A DNA stretch of 64,000 nucleotides from Adiantum capillus-veneris (taxonomy: Eukaryota > Streptophyta > Polypodiopsida > Polypodiales > Pteridaceae), in contig CM043944.1 of assembly GCA_014529385.2 (NCBI GenBank), forward strand, positions 172,982,740 to 173,046,739. The letters run 5' to 3'. The notes beneath the pieces are model-generated. The model searched no databases. It was not told where the DNA came from and worked only from the letters and a program-made list of their open reading frames with translations. The translations under genes and the position numbers were made by a program. Position 1 is the first letter of the stretch; each line of letters starts with the position of its first letter. Below, in pieces: positions 32,705-44,326 of this stretch.

Positions 32705-33075
32705 TGGGCAAAAGAATATGATTGTATTGTGAATATGTGCCATATTTTTCTTGGGCACCTCCACGTCTTGACCAAAGGCGGTCTAAAGGGAATGTAACTA
32801 ATGGGGGCCTTGTAAACTACCCTAGACATTTAAAACCCAAATTGTGCTTGTTTTATCTCGATAGTAAGGAAACACTTTCTTGGTTATAACTATATTATAA
32901 TCCTTGTAGCAATCTGTGAAGGTCCTTATATCTATTCTGTTTTTATTATTATTAAAAGGTATTTCTAATTCAAAGTTTCTCTCAACAACAACAAAAACGA
33001 TGTGTTAATCTATAGCACATAGCAACGGGCAATGACGAAGCACGTAGATTTGCAATTGGGAAGGACGGATACAAC

Positions 33076-33078
<3 letters not shown>

Positions 33079-33113
<35 letters not shown>
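33079..33113. repeat. (GA)n microsatellite
   Basis: Perfect GA dinucleotide run of about 35 bp. The 700 bp to its right (to 33805) is A/T-rich with no supported gene. Confidence 0.95.
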
Positions 33114-33114
<1 letters not shown>

Positions 33115-33805
33115 AAGGACCTTTTAAAGAGAAGAAAACATTAAAGAAGAAGAAAAACACCTCTTTATATGGACACAAAAGACCTTTTAACTTTCCACTT
33201 TTATTTGTCTTTTCATTTCCTAAACTTGCCTTTCACTTATACGTTTCATATGTTTTGAAAGATTTTATAATTTTTTCTTAGATTGGGGAGACCTAATCAA
33301 TTGACTGAAATTTATCTATTAGGAAAAGTTAGGACCTTATCTCTAATAATTAAGGTTTTGATTATCATCATTCTCCTTAGCTTACCGTTCTCTTAGGACA
33401 TCATACTAGCTATCTTCCTTAACTTCTTAACATAGACAATACCATGTTAAGATAGTGAGTAAACAAAATTAGGAGAACTAAAGCACTTTCTCTCTCCCTA
33501 TGAGGTGTTCTTCTCATGTTTGTATAGCACCCCATCAATATAGGGTTGCCAAAACCTTATTGGGATAGACTCTGTTGTATGTAGATTGTGGTTTTTCTAT
33601 TCCGCTACCATTTCTTCCAACACATTGCTATGGCACACGTTGCTTGTAGGGTCGTCTTCTTCCAATTGGGATGGTCTATTGTCACAAAAAGTAATACTTA
33701 TGAAAGATCCAATCTTACTTTGTAAATTTATTTTTTGGACTCAAATATTTGACATAGGTGTGTCTTAGGGGCCATTCATAAGCTACAAGGTTCCTACGAA
33801 ATTGT

Positions 33806-34113
33806 TGTTAGGAGTTAGAGAAGGAGAGAGCTTGAGCTCTTGCAAGCGCATGTGCACACACACACAAGCACAAACGGAGGCACAATGCATAAAAGAGATA
33901 TTGCAACATAAGAGGAAACTAATACAATGCTCTTATGTGAACCACTAGTGAGTGAGTTGGTTAGATAAGTATGTAATCACTCTGGTAGGCAGACCAAGTT
34001 GATATAGTCCAGCTGTTAGTATCACTAGCCAAGATATGCATATCCACCGAGGCGTGCTAGTGATGATGACTATCAGTGATAGCATCCAAAAGTAGCACAT
34101 GTTGAGCTTGACA
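33806..34113 (-). repeat. probable 3' LTR of copia relic G
   Basis: On the minus strand a purine tract (GCTTGAGGGGAGAG) is followed directly by TGTCAAGCTCAACATG, an LTR-like start at 34113. A plausible CA end (CTCCTAACA) is at 33806, giving about 308 bp. It follows the end of a copia RNase H, the right place for a 3' LTR. The far end is less certain than the near end. Confidence 0.55.
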
Positions 34114-34580
34114 CTCTCCCCTCAAGCTCAAAGCCATCTCCTGTACTCCAAGCATCGCTCGAAACTTCCACACCTTCTTCGCTCCAAGGGCCTTTGTGAA
34201 GATATCTACAACCTGCTCATCTATCCTCTCGTACTCAAGGTCGATGTCACTTGCCAAGACCCTCTCTGTAGTGAAGTGGCAATGCACCTCATTGTGCTTC
34301 GTCCTTGCATGAGCAACTAGATTCCCAGCCAACTGTATGCTGCTATGGTTTTCGCAATACATGAAAATCGGTCTCTGAACCTATACTCCAAAGTCTTGAA
34401 GTAGTAATTGTAGCCATGCGAGTCTTACCATAGCATGAGCAAGATTTCTCGAGCAGAGTAAAACCTGAGCGAATATCTAAATGTCATCTACCCATGTTGT
34501 ATGCTTCCATCCTCTATGCAAAGGTCCCAATGACACACATTAGTGGAAGTCAACGGTTTTCTATCAAAGGGAGCAGATGC
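34114..34580 (-). pseudogene. copia RNase H, C-terminal end (relic G)
   Basis: The minus-strand open stretch includes CENHSSIQLAGNLVAHARTK, HNEVHCHFTTERVL and EQVVDIFTKALGAKK, the typical copia RNase H end, then the last residues before the PPT. Upstream (34360-34440), a decayed AWLQLLLQDFGV segment continues the domain. RT and upstream domains were not found. It is unrelated in sequence to elements E and F by eye. Confidence 0.8.
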
Positions 34581-35181
34581 AAACACCTTATGCATGGAGG
34601 TGATGGGATTAAGAGTAGTTCTTTAGGCATGTGATTTGCAGTAATGCTCCATAGTAATTACCACATGGGGTTGTAGCTCATGAGATTGCCAAAATAGTCA
34701 CTAGCTAATTTTGATAACTAAGAATCATGAGTTGTGGACTCAGAGAGAGGATATTGATGACAGTACTGACGAGAGAGTGGATGATTGGAGGTGGCGAGCC
34801 TTGAGGATGGATTGCTCCCTTGCATCATCATCATGTTGTGGCCACCTATCATTGACACACAGTTGTTCACCCCACTCAGCCATGACTACTTATGGCCAAT
34901 AGTCGTCCCATGTAGCTTGTAGTCAAATCTTCTTTAGACCTTGTAGTTATGTTTGAAATTTTGAGCTCTCCAATAAGCCTTTTTTCCCTCCATAGTAATG
35001 ATCAAAGAGAGGGCTTTTTAGTGGCCACTCATGGCGGCGTCGACTCTCGGCGAGCTTTGCTCGACACCTTTTTGCTTCCCATGCATGAATGTCAGAAATG
35101 AGAGCTTCAATGGACTTAGTATTTGAGACCAATTTGTGAAATTTGAATTAGCTATTCTCTTTAATACCTCCTTGTATAATC

Positions 35182-35185
<4 letters not shown>
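34581..35185. other. no gene recognised
   Basis: Contains only short ORFs, for example 61 codons at 34947-35132 on minus with a basic sequence (AWEAKRCRAKLAESRRRHEW) that I cannot place. Possibly more decayed retroelement. Confidence 0.3.

Positions 35186-35240
<55 letters not shown>
35186..35240. repeat. (GA)n microsatellite
   Basis: Uninterrupted GA run of about 55 bp. Translations of it (ERERER) are not proteins. Confidence 0.95.
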
Positions 35241-35241
<1 letters not shown>

Positions 35242-35302
35242 GCAGCACTTGCCTCCAGTACCACACGCCGCCGTTCATTCCTATAGGGACTATATATTTT
35301 TT

Positions 35303-35793
35303 GGAAAATTACCAACATACCCCTCTAATTTGTGGAAATTCCCAAAATACCCCTCAAATTTCAAAAATTCCCAGAATACCTTTGTATCTATTTTGGTTAA
35401 ATTGCTCAAGATTTTTCAATCTTTATTTCTTTTTTACATTTGAGATCCGTTTGTGAGTGCTTAGCATGTAATTTGTTACAAATCACTTTGCAAAAAAAGG
35501 TAATTATGTCTAAAAATAATGAAGCAATTCATCTCCAAAGCCTACATAACCAAATCAAATTCTAGTTTTAGCATCTTGTATAGATAAACAATTAGTCTTC
35601 TTATGAAAAGCTACAAATTTTTTCATCTTTGGAGAAATTTAATCTCACAACCAGGGGTATTTTGGGAATTTTTGGAAATTTGAAGGGCATTTTACGAATT
35701 ATTGGAAAAATATTGAGGATAGTTTGGGAATTTTTGAAATTTGAGAGGCATTTTGGAATTTCCACAAATTAGAGGGGTATTTTGGTAATTCTC
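35303..35793. repeat. A/T-rich foldback element
   Basis: The left arm (35303-35383) is the near-perfect reverse complement of 35721-35793 over about 70-75 bp. The right side (35640-35793) also holds tandem ~38-bp variants of GGGAATTTTTGGAAATTTG. The centre is about 340 bp without coding capacity. This fits a foldback or MITE-type element; no TSD was identified. Confidence 0.7.
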
Positions 35794-36600
35794 CCTAAAT
35801 CATTGGATGCAGAAAGTGTTCGGGACAAATCATTTTTTGAAACATACAAAATTCCTTTCCTTGAATTTGCCAAGAGGAAATTTTAGAAAATTGGGATAAT
35901 TTTTTCGGGTGATCCTCTATGGTCGACATCCCTTTGATATTCCCCTTCTCCTTCTCATTCAAGCAAGATTTCTATTGGTGTAGCCGCTCGGGAGCTCTCT
36001 TGACCAATCCATGATAGGATTACCCACTTTGCAGCATATCTCAAGGAAGTAGATATTTTCCCTTTCACTCTTGTAGATGATACAATTGTTGTCTCTTCCG
36101 AAGGTGGTATAGATTGAGTGGAATATTCATATTTTTGTGCTTCATTGTTTGAAGCATATGCATGCAATTTTGCTTTGCTCTAATGGTTGGTAGAACTCTT
36201 TCCTTCTTTAGCAGTTGCCAATTCTTCCTTGGTCACTTCATCATCTTTAACTTCTTGAGCTTAAGTTGGTTCCACAAGGCTTCTTCATCTTCATGCATTT
36301 GATTGAGCCAATCTTGAGGGTCTTCATCTTGTCTAAACATAGGATTTTTGGTTTGCAACGTCTTTGGGTTTGGTTGCCAAAATTTGTCAAAATCACCTTG
36401 GAGACCCGTTTCAAGCTCATAAGGTTTGCACTCCTGTTCTAGGTGAGTAGCTCTCTATGTGGGTACTTCCGCTTGGACGTGTTGCAGCACTCTCTTTCTT
36501 CTCTAATATTTTTTGTCCACTTTCTTATTTCCCTTGGTCTTTCTCTTTTTGTCTTCTTCAGTATCCATGAGCGATTGTTTCCTTGTAATGGTATCTTCTT

Positions 36601-37557
36601 CTAAATCCACATCTTCTTTTTCATCTTGGTGGGCGACTCTGGTATATGTGCTGGCCTCTTCAAGTTCTCTTTGACAAATCTTATTCCCAACCTACTGGAT
36701 GTTTGTGTAGCCCTTGGAGATGGTGGTGGCTCATTGAAATCCACTCTATTAACTAACCAATTATTTTGAGTGGGAGTGGGAGTGGGTGGTAGATGTCTTT
36801 CTTGGCCAATGGAATAATATGCAAATCTGGTAACCACCTCAACGGCTCCAAGATATGAGATCATTGCACAATCTTCTATTTGGTAAGATCGTAAGAACCT
36901 TGTGAACATATTGTGCATGGGTCACCTTTAGGTTGCCTTGCTTCCTGAAGGCTTGTGTGAAAATAGAAGCTATCACATGAGTCGGCGGGCATGTGTATTT
37001 GGCAGGCTTCTTTCTTGTGAAGTGGAAGTATTGGTGTAAATCTGCACATATTTGATTTTCTTGGATAAGTATTTTAGCTGAAGAGGCTCAACATACTCAA
37101 GATAATCATCCGTGAGGCCTCTCTTGAAGCCTCGTGCATCGATCCCTTTCAACTTGAGTACTATGTCTCTATAGTCAGAGATGTACTGAGGGGCTTGTTT
37201 TCCATTTAGCACTTGTCCCATAACTCCTAGTTTCTCTCTTCTTAGTTGCCCAACAAGAATTCCTTTCCAAACATCCTTTTGAATTCCACCCAACTGGTAA
37301 AACGAGTAGTCAAACTCATCCAGAGCGCAAGAGGGAGGAGGTGTGGCGCCATAGAACCTGGGCAAGGATGATGAGAAGCATGAAGCGGGGAGGGAGCCAG
37401 CACAGAAAGCCTCGAAGCAGCATCTGCATCTGCAGAAAAAACGCAACAAGACCTTCAAATCAAAATATAGCCTATGCTGCGCTAACTTATTCAAAATGCC
37501 CGCTAACTTTGGCAGCCCTATCAAATCAAAATATGAATTATTGCAATTTTGAATCAA
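36601..37557 (-). pseudogene. gag-like retroelement relic H
   Basis: On the minus strand, 37557-36973 is open for 194 codons. The part LRREKLGVMGQVLNGKQAPQ, YISDYRDIVLKLKGI and FKRGLTDDYLEYVEPLQ resembles the gag domain of LTR retrotransposons (a short helix-rich region with a conserved spacing of hydrophobics). Downstream stretches (36918-36601, then to about 36230) contain PQDWLNQMHEDEEALW-like sequence in broken frames. No zinc knuckle found. The N-terminal half is probably not native coding. Confidence 0.4.
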
Positions 37558-38446
37558 AATTAGCGGCCTGCTAATTTTGGCAGGCCCGTCACATCCAGCG
37601 ATAATTTTAAAATACAGTTCCTTTGCATTATTGCCCTCTTGTTAGGAGTCCCTCAGGACTTAAAAAAAGAAATTAGGAGTCCCCTCTCTGCCAGCCTATC
37701 CCACGTGGGTTCCCATCACCACGACACCACACTGGCATCCGTTACTACACACCCCTTCACTCTTGCAGATCTCAATTTCTCAAACTTGCTGGCTGTACCT
37801 TTAAAGTCATACTAGGGCCCCTTACCAGTGTTCCAGTGTATTTTCACCGGTTGAAATCCTAAAATCCCGGTTAGATTTTGAGCTTGCCTTGAAGAAAATC
37901 GAGCAATTTTCACAAGTTTTAGTGTAATTACCGGCAAAAGCTTCAAATTTCAACCTAAAAACCGGGAGAATTTCAAGCTTGCCCTTATTTTCTTCGGTTC
38001 GGAAAAATGTTTTTTTCTAGCCCTGCCCCTTACCTGTCCCCCGGACTTTACAACATGTGCTACAAACCCCGAATTTATTAAATTCTTAAATTTATATTGG
38101 CTTGATGGCTTGCATTTACGCCATCAAGCCGACTTTAGCAATTTCAAAAGACACACATGGGGGAAGCGGTTAGGGCACTGGGCTTGTGACGTCCTTGCCT
38201 TGGTTGCTTTGCCTAGCTCTCTTGCTTTGCTTGCCCCAAGTTCCTCAAGCCACTTTCAAGCTTCTCAGGCCTCTTCCAATGCTCGTCGAGCCCCTTCTTT
38301 TCCTTCTTATTCTTTTGCTCCTTCCTCTTCAGTGGCTCCTCTTCCTTAGCTTGAACCAACATCAAGCTTCAACCTCTTGGACAAAGGCAACAAAGTTGGA
38401 GGTGTCCATGGCAATGGTGGTGGTGGATACAATCAAGAGAGAGAAC

Positions 38447-38448
<2 letters not shown>

Positions 38449-38528
<80 letters not shown>
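38449..38528. repeat. (GT)n microsatellite, 80 bp
   Basis: Perfect GT run preceded by GAGAGAGAACGA. The upstream 38110-38448 contains Leu-rich ORFs in two frames with no recognised domain. Confidence 0.95.
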
Positions 38529-38530
<2 letters not shown>

Positions 38531-39239
38531 CTGCTAAACTATATAAATAACACACCAATTGAACAAGATGTTCAAAAAGACGATTGGCTAAATATGTTAA
38601 GGCAAAGATAAGTACAGAAATAATTTAGTCTTTGAATCAAAACTGTACAATATAGTAAGAATGAAGTATCATTCTAAAGGAATTTGTACAAAGGTATCAA
38701 AAACTATCCCAATTGCATCATCAAAATGCTTCCAAAGTCGGACTGCAGCAAGCTAAACCTCTTTAAGCCAAGATAGAATTCTCACCTGCATCCATATAGT
38801 CAAGACAACAGATATGTTAAACTTGGCTACGTATGGTAGGCTTCAAGGAATCTATCAGTTGTTATCCATGTCAAACTTAAAAATTATTAGACCAGCCACT
38901 GTCCTGTATAATAAAGTACCAAAGATTTTTTTAGCATCATATTCCTACTAGAATTTATTCCATTTGTTTTGACTTCTGCCATAAATCAAAGCAATCAAGG
39001 TATACATTTGTTTTAGGTTGAGGTTATCAAAACATTTAGATATCCAGCATCTTTACTGACCCATGTATCCAGTATTATCAGCCGAATCAGTTAAAATTAG
39101 GTTGTGTTATAGCAATCTTGGTAATCATTCCTTCTAACCAACAAAAGTTAGTAAATACACCAGTCAACAATAGAGCAGTTGATCTAAGTAGGATCAGGTA
39201 TGCAAAGAAAACAGCCATAAAGTAACTGCCAAAATTTAG
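38529..39239. other. no gene recognised
   Basis: A/T-rich sequence without long open frames. A minus-strand splice-donor-like GCAG/GTGAGAA occurs near 38785 but no exon can be supported. Confidence 0.3.
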
Positions 39240-40380
39240 AATAGCATTCAGTTGGGTTAATCATCTGTACCAAGCAAGGAGCAGGCCAGATCTCTAGTTT
39301 TTGAGATTTTGTTACTAGAATATGGCAACATTTCAGTAACTAGAAAGATTATGCATAGTCAGCACCACCATCAAGCAAACAGCCCTTATTCTCACCATCT
39401 GGTTGTTTGCAAATAGTATTTGATGTCATACTCCAGCACAGTACCAGAGGATCAGTCAGTACCAAATAAATAAAGAATCCCAAACAACATCATATGCTGA
39501 TGTGAACAAAAACTAAACCAGAAAATGGCAGCAAAACCAGTATACCACTTTGCAATGTTCCTTAGATTAAGCCTGAAGATGTAAAGTCTAACCAGCTAGA
39601 CCAGGCCAGCTGCTCCCTTAACTCACTGATAACATTCTTATGTCAAGCAAAAAAAAAACCTAAGGTGAGTATAGGTAATCAGTGATATGTAAGAAAGAAA
39701 GAAAGCCCCCTTGAAAAGATCAGTTATCTCAGCCAGTGATATGAGCTAGTGAGCAGAAGTATACTCATGATAGTTTCCCAGAAGCCAAGATAGGTAAACA
39801 TCCAATGAAAGCTACAATTATAACTATCAGAATATGGCAGTATTCTAGTAACCATAAAGTTTATGCATAACCAGCACTATCACCAGGATTTTTAGCCTTT
39901 ACACTCACCATCTGATTGTAAAAAAATCTATATGATAAGTTAGATGTTATATTCTAGCACAGTAGCAATCAAAAAACTAGAGTGGATGTATGCAGTCAGT
40001 ACCAAGCAAAAAGAAGAAGGCCCCATTTTTAAAGACCAGTTAAGTCAGCCCAACTTTGTTAAATGGAAGAACAGGAACCTGCTACTATTCAAACATACCA
40101 AAGATTGAGCATGAAGATGTATAGACTGTGTATAACCAGCTGGATTAGGCCAAGTAAAAGCTCTCCCTCTTTTTTTAATGTAACATTGCCAACTGCAGCC
40201 ATCAAAGGATGGTACTATAATTAGTAACCCTCCTTCCATTACTCAGAAAAAAGCATGGATAGCCAGCACCTCACCAGGCAGTCAGCCTTTATATTCCCCA
40301 TCAGTGTCAAAACACCAAGATAATAACCATATGAAAGATTCGATGTCATCTACTAGTATTACAACTTAAAAAAGGCATCA
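39240..40380. repeat. degenerate tandem repeat, units of about 400-540 bp
   Basis: Anchors recur in the same order: GAATATGGCA at 39318 and 39830; GCATA-N-CAGCAC at about 39352 and 39868, with a weaker match near 40255; CTCACCATCTG near 39395 and 39905; TGAAGATGTA near 39575 and 40108; AAGATCAGTTATCTCAGCC near 39716 matching AAGACCAGTTAAGTCAGCC near 40031. Two to three diverged copies are implied. No coding capacity. Confidence 0.55.
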
Positions 40381-40913
40381 GATTCAAAACAGTCCTAACC
40401 TGTGAGGCACCGGGTGTCGAATATTATGTTTTCAAGAGATGAATCAACAGATCAAGCACCATTCCTTCCTCTCATTCTTTCCCAAGAGAAAAAAACAAAG
40501 TCTAAGTGAGGGAGCAGAAGATCCCTCACCTCTTTATATATGGTCTTGAAGCACCAAGGAGGATCATATAATGCACTCTTTAATGTGATAGCAGTCTAGT
40601 TTAGAGCCCGAGCAAATGCAAGATACCACAACAGAGGCAATCCCCAAAGAGATTCGGGGCCGCGATACAGTATGAGAGTCGCGACAGTTTGATGAAAACC
40701 AAGCAGAGTCAATGAACTCAAAAGCCGCCCAAATACTCAAGAGGCCAAAGTATAACTTAAGAGATAGATTAGGGGGTAGTATCCATAGGGTAGCCCCAAA
40801 AGTTGGTAAAAAGCACTAATTTCACGAACAGTTGTACAGCACAGGGTAGCAACTCAGTTTTACCAAGTGAGTGAGTGTGTGTGTATGTGTGTAGCTATCG
40901 TCAGCTTGCTGTG

Positions 40914-40915
<2 letters not shown>
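40381..40915. other. unassigned, possible minus-strand TATA and 5' splice site
   Basis: CCATATATAAAG on the minus strand (about 40531-40542) followed about 130 bp on by CACAG/GTTAGG could mark a promoter and first non-coding exon reading left into the repeats. No ORF supports it. Confidence 0.2.

Positions 40916-40986
<71 letters not shown>
40916..40986. repeat. (TG)n microsatellite
   Basis: About 71 bp of TG followed by a short GA run. Confidence 0.95.
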
Positions 40987-40987
<1 letters not shown>

Positions 40988-41164
40988 GAAGAGAGAGAGA
41001 GAGCTTACTTCCTTTTTAGCTATGGCAAACTTGCTCAATTTTCCTTTGTGAAGCAAGCTTATTCACTCCCTTATCCTCCAAAAGCCAATCCAATAATAAA
41101 AGCTTGTGTTTCTAAGGTATATCGGGCTTACTTCATGTGCCCAAGCTACTCCGAACAAAACTAA

Positions 41165-41176
41165 GCTCTAATACCA
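41165..41176 (-). other. possible primer-binding site, tRNA-Met type
   Basis: GCTCTAATACCA on plus is TGGTATTAGAGC on minus, one base from the iMet complement. The adjacent plus-strand sequence (41177 onward) would be LTR, but no clear CA end is visible. Confidence 0.4.
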
Positions 41177-41836
41177 ACGGTAGAATACCATAACACTTCT
41201 ATGGGCATACCTACCAAGAAGGGATAGGTCTCTCCACCCAGCCATTGAGATAATGAGGAGTGCCCCTCATTCCTAGACCACATTGGTCCAACTACCCGAG
41301 CACTACAACTAGGTGGTCACCCCCTGAACCCCATCCTCACTGCTATACGACCAGAGGGCGGTCAACCTCGTCATAGCTGTTATAGGCTACGTGATTCTTT
41401 TCTTTCTTAGAGATAGTTTTGACTACTAGACAAATGTGGGTGTCTCACTAATTTCATGCCTCTTCTACTCTGACATGTCAGATGCACAAAGTCCTACACA
41501 ATACAGCCCTTTAGTTTGATGTTGCTCTGTGATTTTTGCCATGGGATCTTTCTATCTTCCAGAGGACAATTCAACTCACTCCTATGGGATGGAATCAAGC
41601 ATGGTCCTTTGCTGATTCTCTCCCAACTCTCTTCTCTTTGTGGCTAAATCATATTAGGGTTCAGGCCAACTAGCATGACACACATCACATTGACCATACT
41701 AACCTTATCTTTTATTTTGATAATATAGTTCATTAAGGAGTAGTGAGGGATTCTAATCCTCATTGAGAGCTCCACCAACACTCTGTGTCTTCTCTTCTTC
41801 TCCCTCTCACTCTGCATGCACCATGCACTCTACAAG

Positions 41837-41849
41837 TGGTATCAAAGCC
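41837..41849 (+). other. possible primer-binding site, tRNA-Met type
   Basis: TGGTATCAAAGCC two bases after a CTACA end at 41834, as in copia elements. The upstream 41180-41834 has no coding frame and would be LTR. No gag follows recognisably. Confidence 0.45.
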
Positions 41850-42053
41850 AAAGGTTGTGGTGTTACTCCTCTCTCGGCATTTCCCTCTTCCCGACGAGCT
41901 TCACATTGGCTATATCGGAAATAGATCAAAGCTTGAAGCTTCCATGACTATGGAGTCATTGTGAGCTCGGTACATAGAGCTCACATATCAAGGTGGCAGA
42001 GGGTTGAACACCACGAGCCACAAGGGGTGAGAGATTGAGCTTTCTTTGACTTT

Positions 42054-42054
<1 letters not shown>

Positions 42055-42089
<35 letters not shown>
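42055..42089. repeat. (GA)n microsatellite
   Basis: GA run of about 35 bp. Confidence 0.95.
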
Positions 42090-42092
<3 letters not shown>

Positions 42093-42262
42093 AGGTTGCT
42101 CAATTTAAGACAGATTGACAAAAGATTGTTCGCTCATAACTTGAATTAGAAAAAATGAATTTAAAAACTCTTTTTATCAAAATGGATATCTCTTTGAGAT
42201 TTACAACTTTGTAGAAGAACTTGTCAGCTAGTTCGGAGTGCAAGTATATCTAAAATTGAAAG

Positions 42263-42605
42263 CACAGAGGCCATTATCTCATGACAGATTGTGCATTTGA
42301 GTTAAAGGAGGAGAGAGAGTGTGGAGAGAGAGAGAAAGAGATAGCTTCATCTCAACTTCAACATTGAAGGCCTTAAAAACACACACACACTCTCATCATT
42401 GGCAAGTTCTCTTCTCGAAATCAAGTACACACAGAGGCCATTATCTCATGACACATTGTGCATTTGAGTTAAAGGAGGAGAGAGAGTGTGGAGAGAGAGA
42501 GAGAGAGAGAGAGAGATAGCTTCATCTCAACTTCAACATTGAAGGCCTTAAAAACACACACACACTCTCATCATTGGCAAGTTCTCTTCTCGATATCAAA
42601 TACAC
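42263..42605. repeat. direct tandem duplication, 167-176 bp unit
   Basis: CACAGAGGCCATTATCTCATG starts copies at 42263 and 42430. Both contain a GA run (longer in the second), then CTTCATCTCAACTTCAACATT and an (AC)n stretch. Differences are few. Possibly within the 5' LTR of D1. Confidence 0.85.
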
Positions 42606-43769
42606 ATAGACACACTTCGATTTTCAACATTGACAACCCGTTTTTTTGGCTTATAGCATAGAATTCTCCTTCGACACTGGTGTGCACGGGCAAGGTGCCC
42701 CTTCCATAGAGGAGTGACACCCAATATCGAAATCAACTTTGGTGACACCGACTACAGATTTTCACATGCTCTCTGGCATTGTAGAGAGCGAGATAAGAGA
42801 AAACTTGTCTATAGTAGAAGATAGGTTTTAGAGATTGCCATTAGCAGTAGTTCTATGCATTTGATATCAAATTTGGATTTCCATATGTGTGTTTGGCCAT
42901 GGTGTATGTTCTTTGTTGTATTGCTTATGTATAGCTATTGATGGCTTCTCAGAGACATCTCTCAGATATAGTTTTACACGCACAGGGATGATCACAAGTT
43001 CTCTCGACATACTGGTTTAACCTATGGTAGTCTTAGTATATAAGGTACCTAGGTCATTTTGTAAAGAGAACTTTATCATAATCAAAGTTTTGAGCTATCA
43101 TAGACTGTGTGAGAGAGAAAGAGAGAGAGTGTGAGCTTCATCGTGGTGCTACTCCTTGCTCGCTCATCGCATTGGAGATTCGACTGCACTATTGTGATAG
43201 GCTTGGAGAGAGCTACGCAACAACGCAAATCATTCCACACAAAATGAAGCATGCACGATAATGCATCTACGAGTTATTTGTGTTCATAAGTGTATCAAAT
43301 GATGTCTGTTTTGTGCGTGCAAGTAGTCATTAGAATCGTGGTGACATAAGCTATGCATAGGTACTCATAGATTTTAGTTTCGAACAGTTCCAAATTTTTG
43401 CTATGTCTTCATACGTGTTTTTGCAGATGGATTTGGAGTGAGGGTTCTGAGTGTAGAGGCTTTGGGACAGGTGTATCCTAGTGAGGGGATGGTGTTCCTT
43501 AAGTTTTGTACGATTCTGGTATGGTTTAGTGAGTTTCCTTCCGTTTGTGTGTATGTGGGTTGAGTGGTGTAGTTGAGAACAGTGAGATTCTAGATTGTGC
43601 TTTAGATAGCCTTCCAGAGTGTTGTATGTGTGGGATGGTCTCAGCCTGTGACAAGCTAAAAAGATTGACTCCGTGCGCCTATCGTGTCATCTGTGTCCTT
43701 AATTGACATTATGTTGATCTAGGTTGTGTTGCATGAACTTTATAAGTGTTGTGATTCGCTCCCGCAACA
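42606..43769 (+). repeat. probable 5' LTR region of element D1 (left end unknown)
   Basis: The right end is set at 43769 (CGCAACA) by the primer-binding site. The left end cannot be fixed because no second LTR is in the window. No coding frame. Confidence 0.5.
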
Positions 43770-43770
43770 T

Positions 43771-43789
43771 TGGCACCGCTGTCGGGGAC
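43771..43789 (+). other. primer-binding site, tRNA-Asp like, element D1
   Basis: TGGCACCGCTGTCGGGGAC resembles the TGGCGCCGTTG-CCGGGGA complement of tRNA-Asp used by Athila/Tat elements, with two or three changes. It lies one base after CGCAACA. Confidence 0.75.
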
Positions 43790-44326
43790 ACAAGGACTTG
43801 AGTAGGTAATCCTACTAACACTCGTGAGATGGTTGCTTGCTTTAGCTTCGGCTAAAAAGAGCGTTTCTCTTAAGTGGATCTGAAAAGAGGTTATTCCAAA
43901 ATTAAGTGGATAGCCAGGAAGCGTGTGTCTTACCAAGGGTCTATGACTGGGTATATTTAGTTAGAATTTGTAGTACTAGTTGTAGATTAGAGTAGTTATT
44001 GGTGGTCAAGTGATTTGTGAGGTGATAAAAGCGTTTGCTAGTCCGTGTGTGGCATTGAAGCATTTTTATACTCATAGATGCAAAACCCCATATGATGTAT
44101 AGGAGTAGCTATAGGTAAGTGATCTGATTGTGATCTAGAGCTATTCATCACTGAATTATTTGTTGAAGTGCTTGTTTGCATTCATGATCTTTGAAAAGTT
44201 GATTTTGAGGATAAAAATGCAATAAACAGGTTTTGGTTGACATTTTTTCATTACTGATTGATTTTGTGCATATAAGAGGGCATTTGCAAGAGTTCTGTGA
44301 AGAAAAACTAAAATTTTGAAAATTTG

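Noticed and set aside
38186-38530. Leu-rich 114-codon ORF with possible membrane segments
   Set aside because: Its end is a (GT)n run, an equally long frame overlaps it, and no homologous feature was recognised.
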